A stretch of 45,708 nucleotides of DNA from an uncultured Lachnospiraceae bacterium (GTDB lineage: Bacteria > Bacillota > Clostridia > Lachnospirales > Lachnospiraceae): positions 1 to 45,708 of the forward strand of contig CAKQXY010000029.1 in assembly GCA_934292725.1 (NCBI GenBank), given 5' to 3'. Under the pieces are notes generated by a model, which saw only the letters and a list, made by a program, of their open reading frames with translations, ran no database searches and had not been told where the DNA came from. This document shows positions 35,687 to 43,276 of the stretch, piece by piece; position 1 is the stretch's first letter, and every line of letters starts with the position of its first letter. A program made the position numbers and the translations under genes.

Positions 35687-36568
35687 ATGAGTAAAATAAA
35701 AGTAGCAGCAATTCAGATGAAATGCAGCACAAATCCCAAAGAGAGTCTTTCGCATGCAGAAGAAATGGTCAGAGAAGCCGCAGCAAACGGCGCCAATGTC
35801 ATTCTCTTGCCAGAGCTGTTTGAGCGCGAATATTTCTGTCAGCAGCGCCGCTACGATTTCTATCAGTATGCCGAGACAGTAGAAGAAAATAAGGCAGTTC
35901 AGATGGGCAAGCGCCTTGCAAAAGAGCTTCAGGTTGTTCTTCCAATCAGTTTTTATGAGAAGGACGTCAACAATCTGTATAATTCCGTAGCATGTATAGA
36001 CGCAGACGGAACACTGCTTGGCGTATATCGAAAGACGCACATCCCGGATGATCATTATTATCAGGAAAAATTTTATTTCACACCGGGCGATACAGGTTTC
36101 AAGGCATTTAAAACACGCTATGGAACAATCGGAATTGGCATCTGCTGGGATCAGTGGTTTCCAGAGACAGCACGCAGCATGGCACTCTTAGGTGCAGAAA
36201 TTTTGCTCTATCCGACAGCCATCGGCTCCGAGCCAATCTTAGAGTGCGACAGCATGCCGCACTGGAGACGCGTCATGCAGGGTCATGCGGCAGCAAATCT
36301 GATGCCAGTCATAGCAGCAAACCGAATTGGAACAGAAACAGTAGAGCCATGCGAAGGAAATGGTGGCCAGACATCTGCATTAAATTTTTATGGTTCATCA
36401 TTCATCGCAGACGAAACAGGAGAGCTTATAAGCGAAGCATCACGCGATCAGGAAGAAATTCTTTACAGCGAATTTGATTTGGCAGAGCTAGCACAAAAGC
36501 GCCTCGAGTGGGGACTATTCCGCGACAGAAGACCAGAGATGTATGGAATTATCGCGGGGGAAAAGTGA
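35687..36568 (+). CDS. aguB: N-carbamoylputrescine amidase
   Basis: The 293-residue nitrilase-family enzyme completes the agmatine route to putrescine, CO2 and ammonia. The Glu-Lys-Cys triad is visible as LPELFE, RKTHIPDD and GICWDQWFPE. The QQRRYDFYQYAE and HWRRVMQGHAAANLMPV segments are typical of AguB. The ATG at 35687 follows GAAGAGAGGAAAA; bases before it up to 35666 lack a ribosome site. Confidence 0.92.
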   Translation: MSKIKVAAIQMKCSTNPKESLSHAEEMVREAAANGANVILLPELFEREYFCQQRRYDFYQYAETVEENKAVQMGKRLAKELQVVLPISFYEKDVNNLYNSVACIDADGTLLGVYRKTHIPDDHYYQEKFYFTPGDTGFKAFKTRYGTIGIGICWDQWFPETARSMALLGAEILLYPTAIGSEPILECDSMPHWRRVMQGHAAANLMPVIAANRIGTETVEPCEGNGGQTSALNFYGSSFIADETGELISEASRDQEEILYSEFDLAELAQKRLEWGLFRDRRPEMYGIIAGEK

Positions 36569-36571
36569 TAT

Positions 36572-36655
36572 TATAGTTCACTGATAAGCCAATATTTACA
36601 GCAAAGCCCGAACCATTACACCGAAGGGCTTTCGTAGCATGACGCGTGAACTGTA
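36572..36655. repeat. Deletion derivative of the MITE-like repeat (copy D, 84 bp)
   Basis: TATAGTTCAC and GTGAACTGTA form the ends. The left part (CCAATATTTACAGCAAAGCCCGAA) and right part (CCATTACACCGAAGGGCTTT) are the same as in the copy at 3462-3652, but about 107 bp of middle sequence is absent. It ends 40 bp before the dnaJ-like gene's promoter. Confidence 0.8.
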
Positions 36656-36694
36656 GGTATCACAAAAGATTCACAGAAGAATTTGCATTTCTTG

Positions 36695-36723
36695 TTGACA
36701 GATAGAATAATAAGTGTTATAGT
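36695..36723 (+). promoter_or_regulatory. Promoter of the dnaJ-like gene
   Basis: A consensus -35 TTGACA (36695-36700) and -10 TATAGT (36718-36723) with a 17-bp spacer, about 95 bases before the coding start. No CIRCE element is visible. Confidence 0.8.
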
Positions 36724-36823
36724 ACATGTAGAGCAGAACAACAATATCATTCTGCCATTTGGAAACAGTTAAGCACGAAGCTCTTTATTTGGAGCGTTTC
36801 ATAAAAAAGGAGTGAGAACTGTG

Positions 36824-37945
36824 ATGAAAAGAGATTACTATGAAGTATTAGGCGTCAGCCGCAGTGCAGACGCATCTGCAATAAAGAAAGCATATAGAAA
36901 ATTAGCCAAGAAGTATCATCCAGACAGCAATGTCGGTGATGCATCAGCGGCAGAGCATTTTAAGGAAGTAAATGAGGCTTACGATGTCCTCGGTGACGAG
37001 AAGAAGCGTAAGCTTTATGATCAGTATGGCCATGCCGCATTTGAGGAAGGCTTTGGTCAGGGTGCGAATGGTTACTCAGGCAGCTACTCCGGTGGAGCAG
37101 GCGGCTTTGGTGGTTTTGGCGGATTTAAGAATGCCGGTCAAAACGGAGGTTATCAGGAGTATCATTTTAATGGAAATGAAGCCGACATGGATGATATATT
37201 AAAAAATTTGTTCGGCGGCGGTCATTTTAAGGGTGGTTTTGGCGGTGCTGGAAGCTCAGGCAGAAGAAGCTATTCGTCTAGTGGCTTTGGTTCTGGTTTT
37301 GGCAAGGGTGCTGATGGCTACAGTAGTTATTCAGACTTTGGATCTGATTATGGTTCAGGCTTTGGAACTGGTGCAGACGAGGCAAATTCCCTTGATGTCA
37401 AAGCAGAAGTTACAGTTAGCTTTGATGAAGCAGCCTTTGGTGCAAATAAGAGAGTTCGTCTGCAGGGTTCTGATGGAAAAGTTCAGACACTTGAAATTAA
37501 GATTCCGGCAGGTATAGATACAGGAAAGACAATTCGTCTTAAAGGAAAAGGCAATGTCGGAAGAAACGGCCGTACAGGCGATCTGTTACTTAAAGTAACT
37601 GTACAGGATAAGCCAGGATTTCGCCGTGAAGGAATGGATGTATACACAACAGTGCAGATTCCATTTACAACAGCTGTATTTGGCGGCGAGGCTCGTATTC
37701 AGACTATTCACGGTGACGTTATCTGCAAGATCAAACCAGGTACTCAGTCAGGCAGCAAGATCCGTTTAAGAGGCAAAGGTATTGTCTCAATGAAGGATTC
37801 CAAAGTCTTCGGCGATCAGTATGCAGTTGTCGAGATCCAGGTACCAACGACACTTACACCACAGGCAGCAAGAAAGCTGCGTGAATTTGAAGCAGAGTGC
37901 GCAAAGACCTCAACGAGCACATCAAACGGTTCACATGCAGCATAA
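36824..37945 (+). CDS. DnaJ-like co-chaperone without the zinc-finger domain
   Basis: The 373-residue protein has an N-terminal J domain (residues 1 to about 70) with the HPD motif in KYHPDSN. A long Gly/Ser/Phe-rich stretch follows (about 75-185), then two C-terminal substrate-binding domains (LDVKAEVTVSFDEAAFG onward). The four CxxCxGxG zinc motifs of DnaJ are absent, so this is a CbpA/DnaJ-type II protein that would stimulate DnaK. The ATG at 36824 gives the canonical start KRDYYEVLGV; a GTG at 36821 is possible. It has its own promoter and terminator, and no dnaK or grpE is nearby. Confidence 0.9.
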   Translation: MKRDYYEVLGVSRSADASAIKKAYRKLAKKYHPDSNVGDASAAEHFKEVNEAYDVLGDEKKRKLYDQYGHAAFEEGFGQGANGYSGSYSGGAGGFGGFGGFKNAGQNGGYQEYHFNGNEADMDDILKNLFGGGHFKGGFGGAGSSGRRSYSSSGFGSGFGKGADGYSSYSDFGSDYGSGFGTGADEANSLDVKAEVTVSFDEAAFGANKRVRLQGSDGKVQTLEIKIPAGIDTGKTIRLKGKGNVGRNGRTGDLLLKVTVQDKPGFRREGMDVYTTVQIPFTTAVFGGEARIQTIHGDVICKIKPGTQSGSKIRLRGKGIVSMKDSKVFGDQYAVVEIQVPTTLTPQAARKLREFEAECAKTSTSTSNGSHAA

Positions 37946-37996
37946 TTGCCTGCAAAAGAATTGTCAAAAAGTTAAGAAAAGACAGAAAAAGAGGCT

Positions 37997-38030
37997 CTCA
38001 TCACCCGAAAGGAATGGTGGGAGTTTTTTT
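37997..38030 (+). terminator. Terminator of the dnaJ-like gene
   Basis: CTCATCACC (37997-38005) pairs with GGTGGGAG (38016-38023) with one bulge and one wobble, and is followed by seven T. Confidence 0.85.
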
Positions 38031-38031
38031 G

Positions 38032-38060
38032 TTGCGCTGTGGGAAACCTTTCTGTATAAT
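38032..38060 (+). promoter_or_regulatory. Promoter of the AEC transporter gene
   Basis: TTGCGC (38032-38037) and a perfect TATAAT (38055-38060) with a 17-bp spacer, 31 bases before the start codon. Confidence 0.65.
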
Positions 38061-38091
38061 GGATTTGTAAAAAAACAAGGGGGACTATTTT

Positions 38092-39015
38092 ATGTCAATG
38101 CAAATTGTGTTTGAGCAGATTCTTGTAATCTTCGGCTATGTAATCGTTGGCTATGTGGCTGGAAAGAAAAATCTGATCACAAAAGAGCAGCAGCGCTATC
38201 TTTCAAAACTTGTTTCATCACTCATTCTGCCGTTTACCGTGCTGGCGGCAAGCAGCATGGAGGCGAGTGGACAAGATATAGTAAATGTTGCCATTGCCGT
38301 GGCACTTCTTTTTTCCTGTATGGCACTTACATCAGCCGGGTGTATGCTGTATGCAAAAATAAAACAGGTGCCGGAAAAAAAACGCGCAGCCTATACGGGA
38401 CTGTGCACATATCCTAATTGTACCTTTATTGGAATGCCTTTATGTATTGCATTAATGGGAGAATGGGGAACACTTTATGGTGCAGCAGGAATTATTGCAT
38501 TTAATTTGTTATTTTTCACGCTTCAGATTTCTCTTTTTACAAGGCAGAAATTTCATCCGAAGATTTTCTTAACACCGCTTAATATAAGCACGTTCGTACT
38601 CATTTTGATGCTGATTTTTCATGTGCATTTTCCACGACCAATTCAGACAGTCTGCTCCAATATCGGCGGCATTACAACACCGCTTGCACTGATCATCGTC
38701 GGCGTTATGCTTGCAGATGGAAATCTTATTCAGATTGTGACAGAAAAAAGAGCGTATGTGATCTCACTAATCAGAAATCTGATTTGCCCACTTATAATGT
38801 TAGCAGTGATGGCACTTCTTCCGTTAGATCCGAATCTAAGAATGGCAGTGTTGATTTATGTTGCGTGTCCTGTAGCAAATCTTACAAGCGTATATGCAAT
38901 TCAGCACGATATGGAACCAGCTCTTTGTGCGAGGGCAACGCTTCTGTCTACGATTTTATTTGTTGCAACAATCCCATTTATCATCTGGCTTGGACAGCTT
39001 GTATATGGCGTTTAA
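38092..39015 (+). CDS. AEC-family (auxin efflux carrier-like) transporter
   Basis: The 307-residue protein has about ten hydrophobic helices in two groups of five. Family motifs are present: KNLITKEQQRYLSKLVSSLILPF near the N-terminus, CTYPNCTFIGMPLCIALMGEWG in the middle (the Asn-Pro-containing unwound helix region), and ACPVANLTSVYAIQHD in the second half. Bacterial members carry malate or related dicarboxylates; the substrate here is not determinable. CAAGGGGG lies about 10 bases before the ATG at 38092. It precedes pckA but has a separate promoter. Confidence 0.87.
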   Translation: MSMQIVFEQILVIFGYVIVGYVAGKKNLITKEQQRYLSKLVSSLILPFTVLAASSMEASGQDIVNVAIAVALLFSCMALTSAGCMLYAKIKQVPEKKRAAYTGLCTYPNCTFIGMPLCIALMGEWGTLYGAAGIIAFNLLFFTLQISLFTRQKFHPKIFLTPLNISTFVLILMLIFHVHFPRPIQTVCSNIGGITTPLALIIVGVMLADGNLIQIVTEKRAYVISLIRNLICPLIMLAVMALLPLDPNLRMAVLIYVACPVANLTSVYAIQHDMEPALCARATLLSTILFVATIPFIIWLGQLVYGV

Positions 39016-39020
39016 ACACA

Positions 39021-39038
39021 ATGTTAATTTTTTAACAA
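39021..39038 (+). promoter_or_regulatory. Rex-like operator upstream of pckA
   Basis: ATGTTAATTTTTTAACAA matches the clostridial Rex consensus TTGTTAA-N4-TTAACAA with a single mismatch at the first base. It lies about 50 bp upstream of the pckA -35 element. Rex senses NADH/NAD+ and controls fermentation genes; control of pckA by it is an inference from this site. Confidence 0.5.
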
Positions 39039-39088
39039 AAAAGCCTAAAAACTGGCAAAAAGATGTGTCCAATTGGTAAAAAAAGCAA

Positions 39089-39117
39089 TTGACTTTTAAC
39101 GAAAATTCTGGAATAAT
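39089..39117 (+). promoter_or_regulatory. Promoter of pckA
   Basis: TTGACT (39089-39094) and AATAAT (39112-39117) with a 17-bp spacer, about 80 bases before the start codon. Confidence 0.6.
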
Positions 39118-39200
39118 ATAGATAGATTGGGATGCTTTTTGGTTTGCCCCAAAGACACCAATTATATACAGATATTTAAGAAAAGAGAGGTTAATGTAAA

Positions 39201-40808
39201 ATGGCAAAAGTGGATTTAAGCCAGTATGGTATTACTGGAACTACAGAAGTTGTATACAATCCTTCTTATGAAGATCTGTTTGCAGAGGAGACAAAGCCGG
39301 AACTGGAAGGCTATGAGAAGGGAAAGGTTACCGAGCTGGGAGCTGTTAATGTCATGACTGGTATCTACACCGGACGTTCTCCTAAGGATAAGTTCATCGT
39401 TATGGATGAGAACTCTAAGGACACAGTATGGTGGACCTCTGACGAGTATAAGAACGATAATCATCCGGCAAGCGAAGAAGCATGGGCAGCAGTAAAGAAG
39501 ATCGCTCAGGAAGAGCTTTCTAACAAGAAGCTGTACGTTGTAGATGCATTCTGTGGTGCAAACAAGGACACCAGAATGGCAGTTCGTTTCATCGTAGAGG
39601 TTGCTTGGCAGGCTCACTTTGTAACTAACATGTTTATCCGCCCAACAGCTGAGGAGCTGGAGAACTTCAAGCCAGATTTCGTTGTTTACAATGCATCTAA
39701 GGCTAAGGTTGAGAACTACAAGGAATTAGGTCTGAACTCTGAGACTGCAGTAGTATTCAACATCACCAGCCATGAGCAGGTTATCATCAATACTTGGTAC
39801 GGCGGCGAGATGAAGAAGGGTATGTTCTCTATGATGAACTACTTCCTTCCATTAAAGGGTATGGCTTCCATGCACTGCTCCGCTAACACAGATATGAACG
39901 GTGAGAACACCGCTATCTTCTTTGGTCTGTCTGGAACAGGTAAGACCACTCTGTCTACTGACCCGAAGCGTCTCCTGATTGGTGATGACGAGCACGGCTG
40001 GGATGACAACGGCGTATTCAACTTCGAGGGTGGATGCTATGCAAAGGTTATCAACCTTGATAAGGATTCTGAGCCGGATATCTACAATGCAATCAAGAGA
40101 AACGCTCTTCTTGAGAACGTTACTGTTGATGAGAATGGCAAGATCGATTTCACAGATAAGAGCGTAACCGAGAATACTCGTGTATCTTATCCGATCGAGC
40201 ACATCGAGAAGATCGTTCGTCCGATCTCTGCTGCTCCGGCTGCAAAGAACGTAATCTTCCTGTCTGCAGATGCTTTCGGCGTACTTCCGCCAGTATCTAT
40301 TCTGACTCCAGAGCAGACTAAGTACTACTTCCTGTCTGGTTTCACAGCTAAGTTAGCAGGTACCGAGCGTGGTATCACTGAGCCGACTCCAACCTTCTCC
40401 GCTTGCTTCGGACAGGCATTCCTTGAGCTGCATCCGACCAAGTACGCAGAAGAGCTGGTTAAGAAGATGGAGAAGAGCGGTGCAAAGGCATATCTGGTAA
40501 ATACCGGATGGAATGGTACCGGAAAGCGTATCTCCATTAAGGATACTCGTGGTATCATCGATGCAATTCTGGATGGTTCCATCACAACTGCACCTACCAA
40601 GAAGATCCCGATGTTCGACTTCGAGGTTCCGACTGAGCTTCCAGGTGTAGATCCGAAGATCCTTGATCCTCGCGATACCTACGCTGATGCTTCTGAGTGG
40701 GAGGCAAAGGCAAAGGATCTTGCTAGCCGTTTCGTAAAGAACTTCAAGAAGTACGAGGGCAACGAGACTGGTAAGGCTTTAGTAGCTGCAGGTCCGAAGG
40801 CTGAGTAA
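39201..40808 (+). CDS. pckA: Phosphoenolpyruvate carboxykinase (ATP)
   Basis: The 535-residue enzyme interconverts oxaloacetate and phosphoenolpyruvate with ATP/ADP; in gut anaerobes it often runs toward oxaloacetate. Motifs: N-terminal TGRSPKDKFIV, substrate region MHCSANT, kinase-1a loop FFGLSGTGKTTLS, the metal-binding LIGDDEHGWDDNGVFNFEGGCYAK (split), and adenine-binding NTGWNG. AAGAGAGG precedes the ATG. Codon choice differs from the neighbours, with many C-ended codons (AAC, TTC, GAC, ATC), as expected for a highly expressed gene. Confidence 0.96.
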   Translation: MAKVDLSQYGITGTTEVVYNPSYEDLFAEETKPELEGYEKGKVTELGAVNVMTGIYTGRSPKDKFIVMDENSKDTVWWTSDEYKNDNHPASEEAWAAVKKIAQEELSNKKLYVVDAFCGANKDTRMAVRFIVEVAWQAHFVTNMFIRPTAEELENFKPDFVVYNASKAKVENYKELGLNSETAVVFNITSHEQVIINTWYGGEMKKGMFSMMNYFLPLKGMASMHCSANTDMNGENTAIFFGLSGTGKTTLSTDPKRLLIGDDEHGWDDNGVFNFEGGCYAKVINLDKDSEPDIYNAIKRNALLENVTVDENGKIDFTDKSVTENTRVSYPIEHIEKIVRPISAAPAAKNVIFLSADAFGVLPPVSILTPEQTKYYFLSGFTAKLAGTERGITEPTPTFSACFGQAFLELHPTKYAEELVKKMEKSGAKAYLVNTGWNGTGKRISIKDTRGIIDAILDGSITTAPTKKIPMFDFEVPTELPGVDPKILDPRDTYADASEWEAKAKDLASRFVKNFKKYEGNETGKALVAAGPKAE

Positions 40809-40861
40809 TTCAAGCAAATCAAATATGTAGGTTAATTAGGCAACTGATTGACTAAGTGAGA

Positions 40862-40893
40862 GCGGGTCATGCGTATGCATGGCCTGCTTTTTT
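40862..40893 (+). terminator. Terminator of pckA
   Basis: GCGGGTCATGC (40862-40872) pairs with GCATGGCCTGC (40877-40887) with two wobbles, followed by six T. Confidence 0.88.
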
Positions 40894-41277
40894 AAAGATT
40901 TCAAGGATGAGTCCCACATTATTTATGTCAATTCAAGTAGACGAGATAATACAGAATTAGGGCGGTTGATGAGAGATTTGCATTGCAAAGACTCCAAAGA
41001 TATTAAAAGTAGTGTGTTGGCACAGCGAGTTTTTGAACTAAAAGAAACTCAGAAGGGAGTTGAGACTATGTGTCGTGAGATGGATCAGATTTATGCCGCA
41101 GGCGCTGAATTTGGAGAAACCAAGGGCTTAGCAAAGGGAGTGACAGTAGGCGAATTAAAGAAAGCTAAGGAAATAGCTTTGAAAATGTATATTCAAAAAA
41201 AGCCTGTGGAAGAAATTGCATCACTGCTGGAAGTTCCTGTTGATACGGTGAGAGAATGGGTTCAATCTAATAGTTAA
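40879..41277 (+). pseudogene. C-terminal fragment of an Rpn-family nuclease/putative transposase
   Basis: The open frame gives 132 residues, but the first few codons lie in the pckA terminator, so this is not a native start. The body (YVNSSRRDNTELGRLMRDLHCKDSKD, split) is the conserved middle-to-end region of Rpn/PD-(D/E)XK recombination-promoting nucleases. The C-terminus has an HTH-like KKPVEEIASLLEVPVDTVREWV. The N-terminal nuclease domain, with its catalytic Asp and Glu-x-Lys, is missing; full-length members are about 300 residues. No ribosome binding site is visible. A nearly identical terminator copy lies after the fragment. Confidence 0.78.
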
Positions 41278-41372
41278 AGCGGCATGGAAATAGAAGCAAT
41301 AAGGATTAGCAATAGATGGATTTTAAAATGATTATGTTGAAATTATAAAATCCGGTGTCAGACATTATAAAG

Positions 41373-41405
41373 GCGGGTCATACGAAAGCATGGCCTGTTT
41401 TTTTT
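41373..41405 (+). terminator. Second copy of the pckA-type terminator
   Basis: GCGGGTCAT then GAAA loop and GCATGGCCTG followed by eight T. It resembles 40862-40893 closely in the stem and right arm, so the Rpn fragment is bracketed by direct copies. Confidence 0.7.
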
Positions 41406-41420
41406 GTCAAAAAGAGTCTT

Positions 41421-41495
41421 GTCGTGGAAAATGACTGTAAAGCCGCATTAAAGCAGATTGAGGAGAAAAATTATTTGAGAATAAAAAAGTATTGA
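41421..41495 (+). pseudogene. Possible relic of a PDDEXK/AAA-ATPase-like protein C-terminus
   Basis: The frame reads a 24-residue tail with the core KAALKQIEEKNYLRIKKY and a TGA at 41493. It resembles the 'AL-QI-EK-Y' segment near the end of AAA-ATPase-like proteins with a PDDEXK_9 domain, which are common mobile accessory genes in this group. It is too short for a firm call. Confidence 0.3.
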
Positions 41496-41520
41496 CAGAT
41501 TTGAAAAAGAATGTTATAGT
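41492..41520 (+). promoter_or_regulatory. Promoter of the 122-codon gene at 41654
   Basis: TTGACA (41492-41497) and TATAGT (41515-41520), spacer 17 bp: a near-consensus promoter with a 5' leader of about 125 nt. Confidence 0.8.
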
Positions 41521-41544
41521 CAAACTGTTCTCATCGTTATATGA

Positions 41545-41641
41545 TGAGCAGAATGGATGAATGAATGTTTGGTAAGAAGTTGGCGCTTGCGAATATACGG
41601 GCGTATTGTGACTTTTTACGCAAACAATTATATTCTGCTTA
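41545..41641 (+). promoter_or_regulatory. Structured 5' leader ending at the ribosome binding site
   Basis: TGAGCAGAAT (41545-41554) pairs with ATTCTGCTTA (41632-41641) over 10 bp with one wobble, closing a 77-nt region that holds further hairpins (AATATACG/CGTATT; GCGCTTGCG). A separate CTCATC/GATGAG hairpin lies just before and shares bases with the outer stem. The right arm touches AGGAGG (41640-41645), so alternative folding could hide or expose it. The family of this leader is not recognised. Confidence 0.5.
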
Positions 41642-41653
41642 GGAGGTATCACG

Positions 41654-42019
41654 ATGGGATTTTTTAGTTTATCTAAGAAACAGTATAACAAGCAGCAGGC
41701 TGTTGGCTATGTCGTTTACATGATGGTAGGAAGTTACTTTCATGCAGAGGATTTGCCAAGAAAATTTCATAATTTCCATCTGCATTACGCAGAACTACCT
41801 GAGGTGCAAAAAGGAAAGATTGCAGATCAGGTTATCTGCCAGATGGACAAACTTGATACGAAGTTTTTGCAAGAGATTGCATTGCTTCGATGCGAGGTGG
41901 TAAGCTTCTATGAAGGCGAGAAGCTGTGTCTGGTATTTTCAACTTGTGGTTTTGGCGAGATTCGTTGTTGGATTACCAAAGATGGATGGTTTGAGTTAAG
42001 TAGCAGAGATGCTACTTAA
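41654..42019 (+). CDS. Small protein of unknown function
   Basis: The 121-residue product begins with a Gly-Phe-Phe-Ser-Leu-Ser start and has no membrane helix or signal peptide. The C-terminal half is probably beta-rich (CEVVSFYEGEKLCLVFSTCG, then CWITKDGWFEL). AGGAGG is about 8 bases before the ATG and a strong promoter and structured leader precede it, so it is a real gene. No family is recognised. Confidence 0.65.
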   Translation: MGFFSLSKKQYNKQQAVGYVVYMMVGSYFHAEDLPRKFHNFHLHYAELPEVQKGKIADQVICQMDKLDTKFLQEIALLRCEVVSFYEGEKLCLVFSTCGFGEIRCWITKDGWFELSSRDAT

Positions 42020-42233
42020 TCACAGAAAAAGAAGCAACTTCGGATTATGCCATTAATTGAAATAAGTTTACAAGTAAAATAGCTTGCTTACAAACTTAAT
42101 AAATGAGGCGCTTCTTGTATAATAAAAAATATGGATGTTGAAAATTGAATATATCCTAGAATACAGTAAGACTACTGACTGGCAGGTTAATAGTCTTATT
42201 GTATTCATTACAGAAAAAATTTTGGTATTCGGA
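42020..42233. other. Non-coding gap with a long inverted repeat
   Basis: There is no gene. ATACAGTAAGACTA (42161-42174) and TAGTCTTATTGTAT (42191-42204) form a 14-bp stem with one mismatch and a 16-nt loop. No T-run follows, so it is not a normal terminator. It ends about 30 bp before the first array leader. Confidence 0.5.
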
Positions 42234-42449
42234 ATCAAACTGTTACTTATGGGAGAAATGTAAAAATAACGGATGACAAACTGCAGGATGAGTGTTATAC
42301 TGAAAATGATCCAAGTAGTGCTAGTGACAATTAAATATGTCCAAATTGTTAACATGCACGAAAAATGGTCATTGTCAGAATATTCTGATAAATACCTGCA
42401 AAAACAGGCTCCAGAAACCGCATAAAACCTAGGTTTTTGAAGGGGTACC
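42234..42449 (+). promoter_or_regulatory. Array leader 1 (216 bp) with promoter
   Basis: It is the same length as the leader at 44975-45190 and differs from it at only 6 positions, without gaps. A promoter ATGACA (42273-42278) / TATACT (42296-42301), spacer 17 bp, points into the array. Downstream are two perfect 12-bp palindromes, CAGAATATTCTG and AAACCTAGGTTT. The end GAAGGGGTACC abuts the first repeat exactly. Identity ends at the first array repeat, as for CRISPR leaders. Confidence 0.8.
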
Positions 42450-42789
42450 GTAGAAATGGAGCCCTAGCCCGAAAGGGCATTGATACGCCATACTCATGCG
42501 CTAACTGAATACATGTCTCGTAATATCGTAGAAATGAAGCACCAGCCCGAAAGGGCATTGATACTGCTCTCTTCTTTTAAGAAAGAACAACAGAATCTCA
42601 GAGTAGAAATGGAGTTTTAGCCCGAAAGGGCATTGATACAAAACTGAATTTGTGATTAGATGCTGCCTGTGCCCCTAGTAGAAATGGAGCTTTAGCCCGA
42701 AAGGGCATTGATACAAAAAAACGTCTGAATCTATACTTCCGGTTTAAATTTGGTAGAAATGGAGCCTCAGCCCGAAAGGGAATTAAAGA
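42450..42789 (+). CRISPR. CRISPR-like array 1: five repeats, four spacers
   Basis: 37-bp repeats start at 42450, 42528, 42603, 42678 and 42753; the last is degenerate after its 28th base. Spacers are 41, 38, 38 and 38 bp and unrelated to one another. Each repeat begins GTAGAAATG and ends GCCCGAAAGGGCATTGATAC: a 4-bp stem with GAAA loop, then an 8-base ATTGATAC tail like the ATTGAAAC handle of Cas6-processed CRISPR RNAs. Bases 13-16 vary from repeat to repeat (CCCT, CACC, TTTT, CTTT, CCTC), which is unusual for CRISPR. No terminator separates the array from the gene at 42821. No cas genes are visible. Confidence 0.7.
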
Positions 42790-42820
42790 ACATTAAATTT
42801 TAAGTTGAAGGGAGATTATG

Positions 42821-43276
42821 ATGAGTTTCTTTAGTAGATTATTTGGAAAAGGAAAGCAAGAGAAGCAGAAAGAGCTAGATCCACTACCGAAGCAGGAAGA
42901 GTTGATAGAGGAAGATATAAATTATGCAGAAGAAAATGAAAAGCGGCTTCAGGCAGGAGGGATTAGTCCAGAATATTTTTATCGCATTTTTAAAGAAAAT
43001 TTTCCTCAATATCAGATTGAGAGAACTGTTTCTGCAAGACGTTTGGATGCTTCATGTCATGAAAAATGTCATCCAATCGATTTCTTGTTTTCCCAAAATG
43101 GTGTACCTGTGCTAGCAGTAGTATTAACTACACAGAATCAATACAGATCAATGCCATTCAGAGGAACGGAAGCAGTCTGCGATGCAAATGATGTGTCATA
43201 TATGAGGTTTTTTATTGAAATGAGAAATGAACGAAACTATGTGCGAGAACGCGTAGCAGAAGAATTAGAAGAATAA
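42821..43276 (+). CDS. Protein of unknown function with a degenerate nuclease-like core
   Basis: The 151-residue protein has a basic start (SFFSRLFGKGKQEKQKE), a charged linker, and a compact C-terminal domain. The run PIDFLFSQNGVPVLAVVLTT, followed by an Arg/Asp region and VSYMRFFIEM, recalls DUF2726/PD-(D/E)XK folds (Asp strand, then hydrophobic strand, then helix). The position of the usual Glu-x-Lys is occupied by Val-Leu-Thr, so catalysis would be lost. AGGGAG (42809-42814) is 6 bases before the ATG at 42821. It lies directly after array 1, which supplies its only visible promoter, and 222 bases before the reverse transcriptase. Confidence 0.65.
   Translation: MSFFSRLFGKGKQEKQKELDPLPKQEELIEEDINYAEENEKRLQAGGISPEYFYRIFKENFPQYQIERTVSARRLDASCHEKCHPIDFLFSQNGVPVLAVVLTTQNQYRSMPFRGTEAVCDANDVSYMRFFIEMRNERNYVRERVAEELEE

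Noticed and set aside
42068..42355. Reverse-strand frame in leader 1 with a twin in leader 2 (44902-45096)
   Set aside because: The similarity comes from the duplicated leader; the tails differ, there is no ribosome site, and promoters run the other way.
42349..42558. Reverse-strand open frames in the arrays with repeated MPFRA-ASFL peptides
   Set aside because: They are translations of the repeats themselves. Frames break in most units, array 2 periods are not multiples of three, and there are no ribosome sites.
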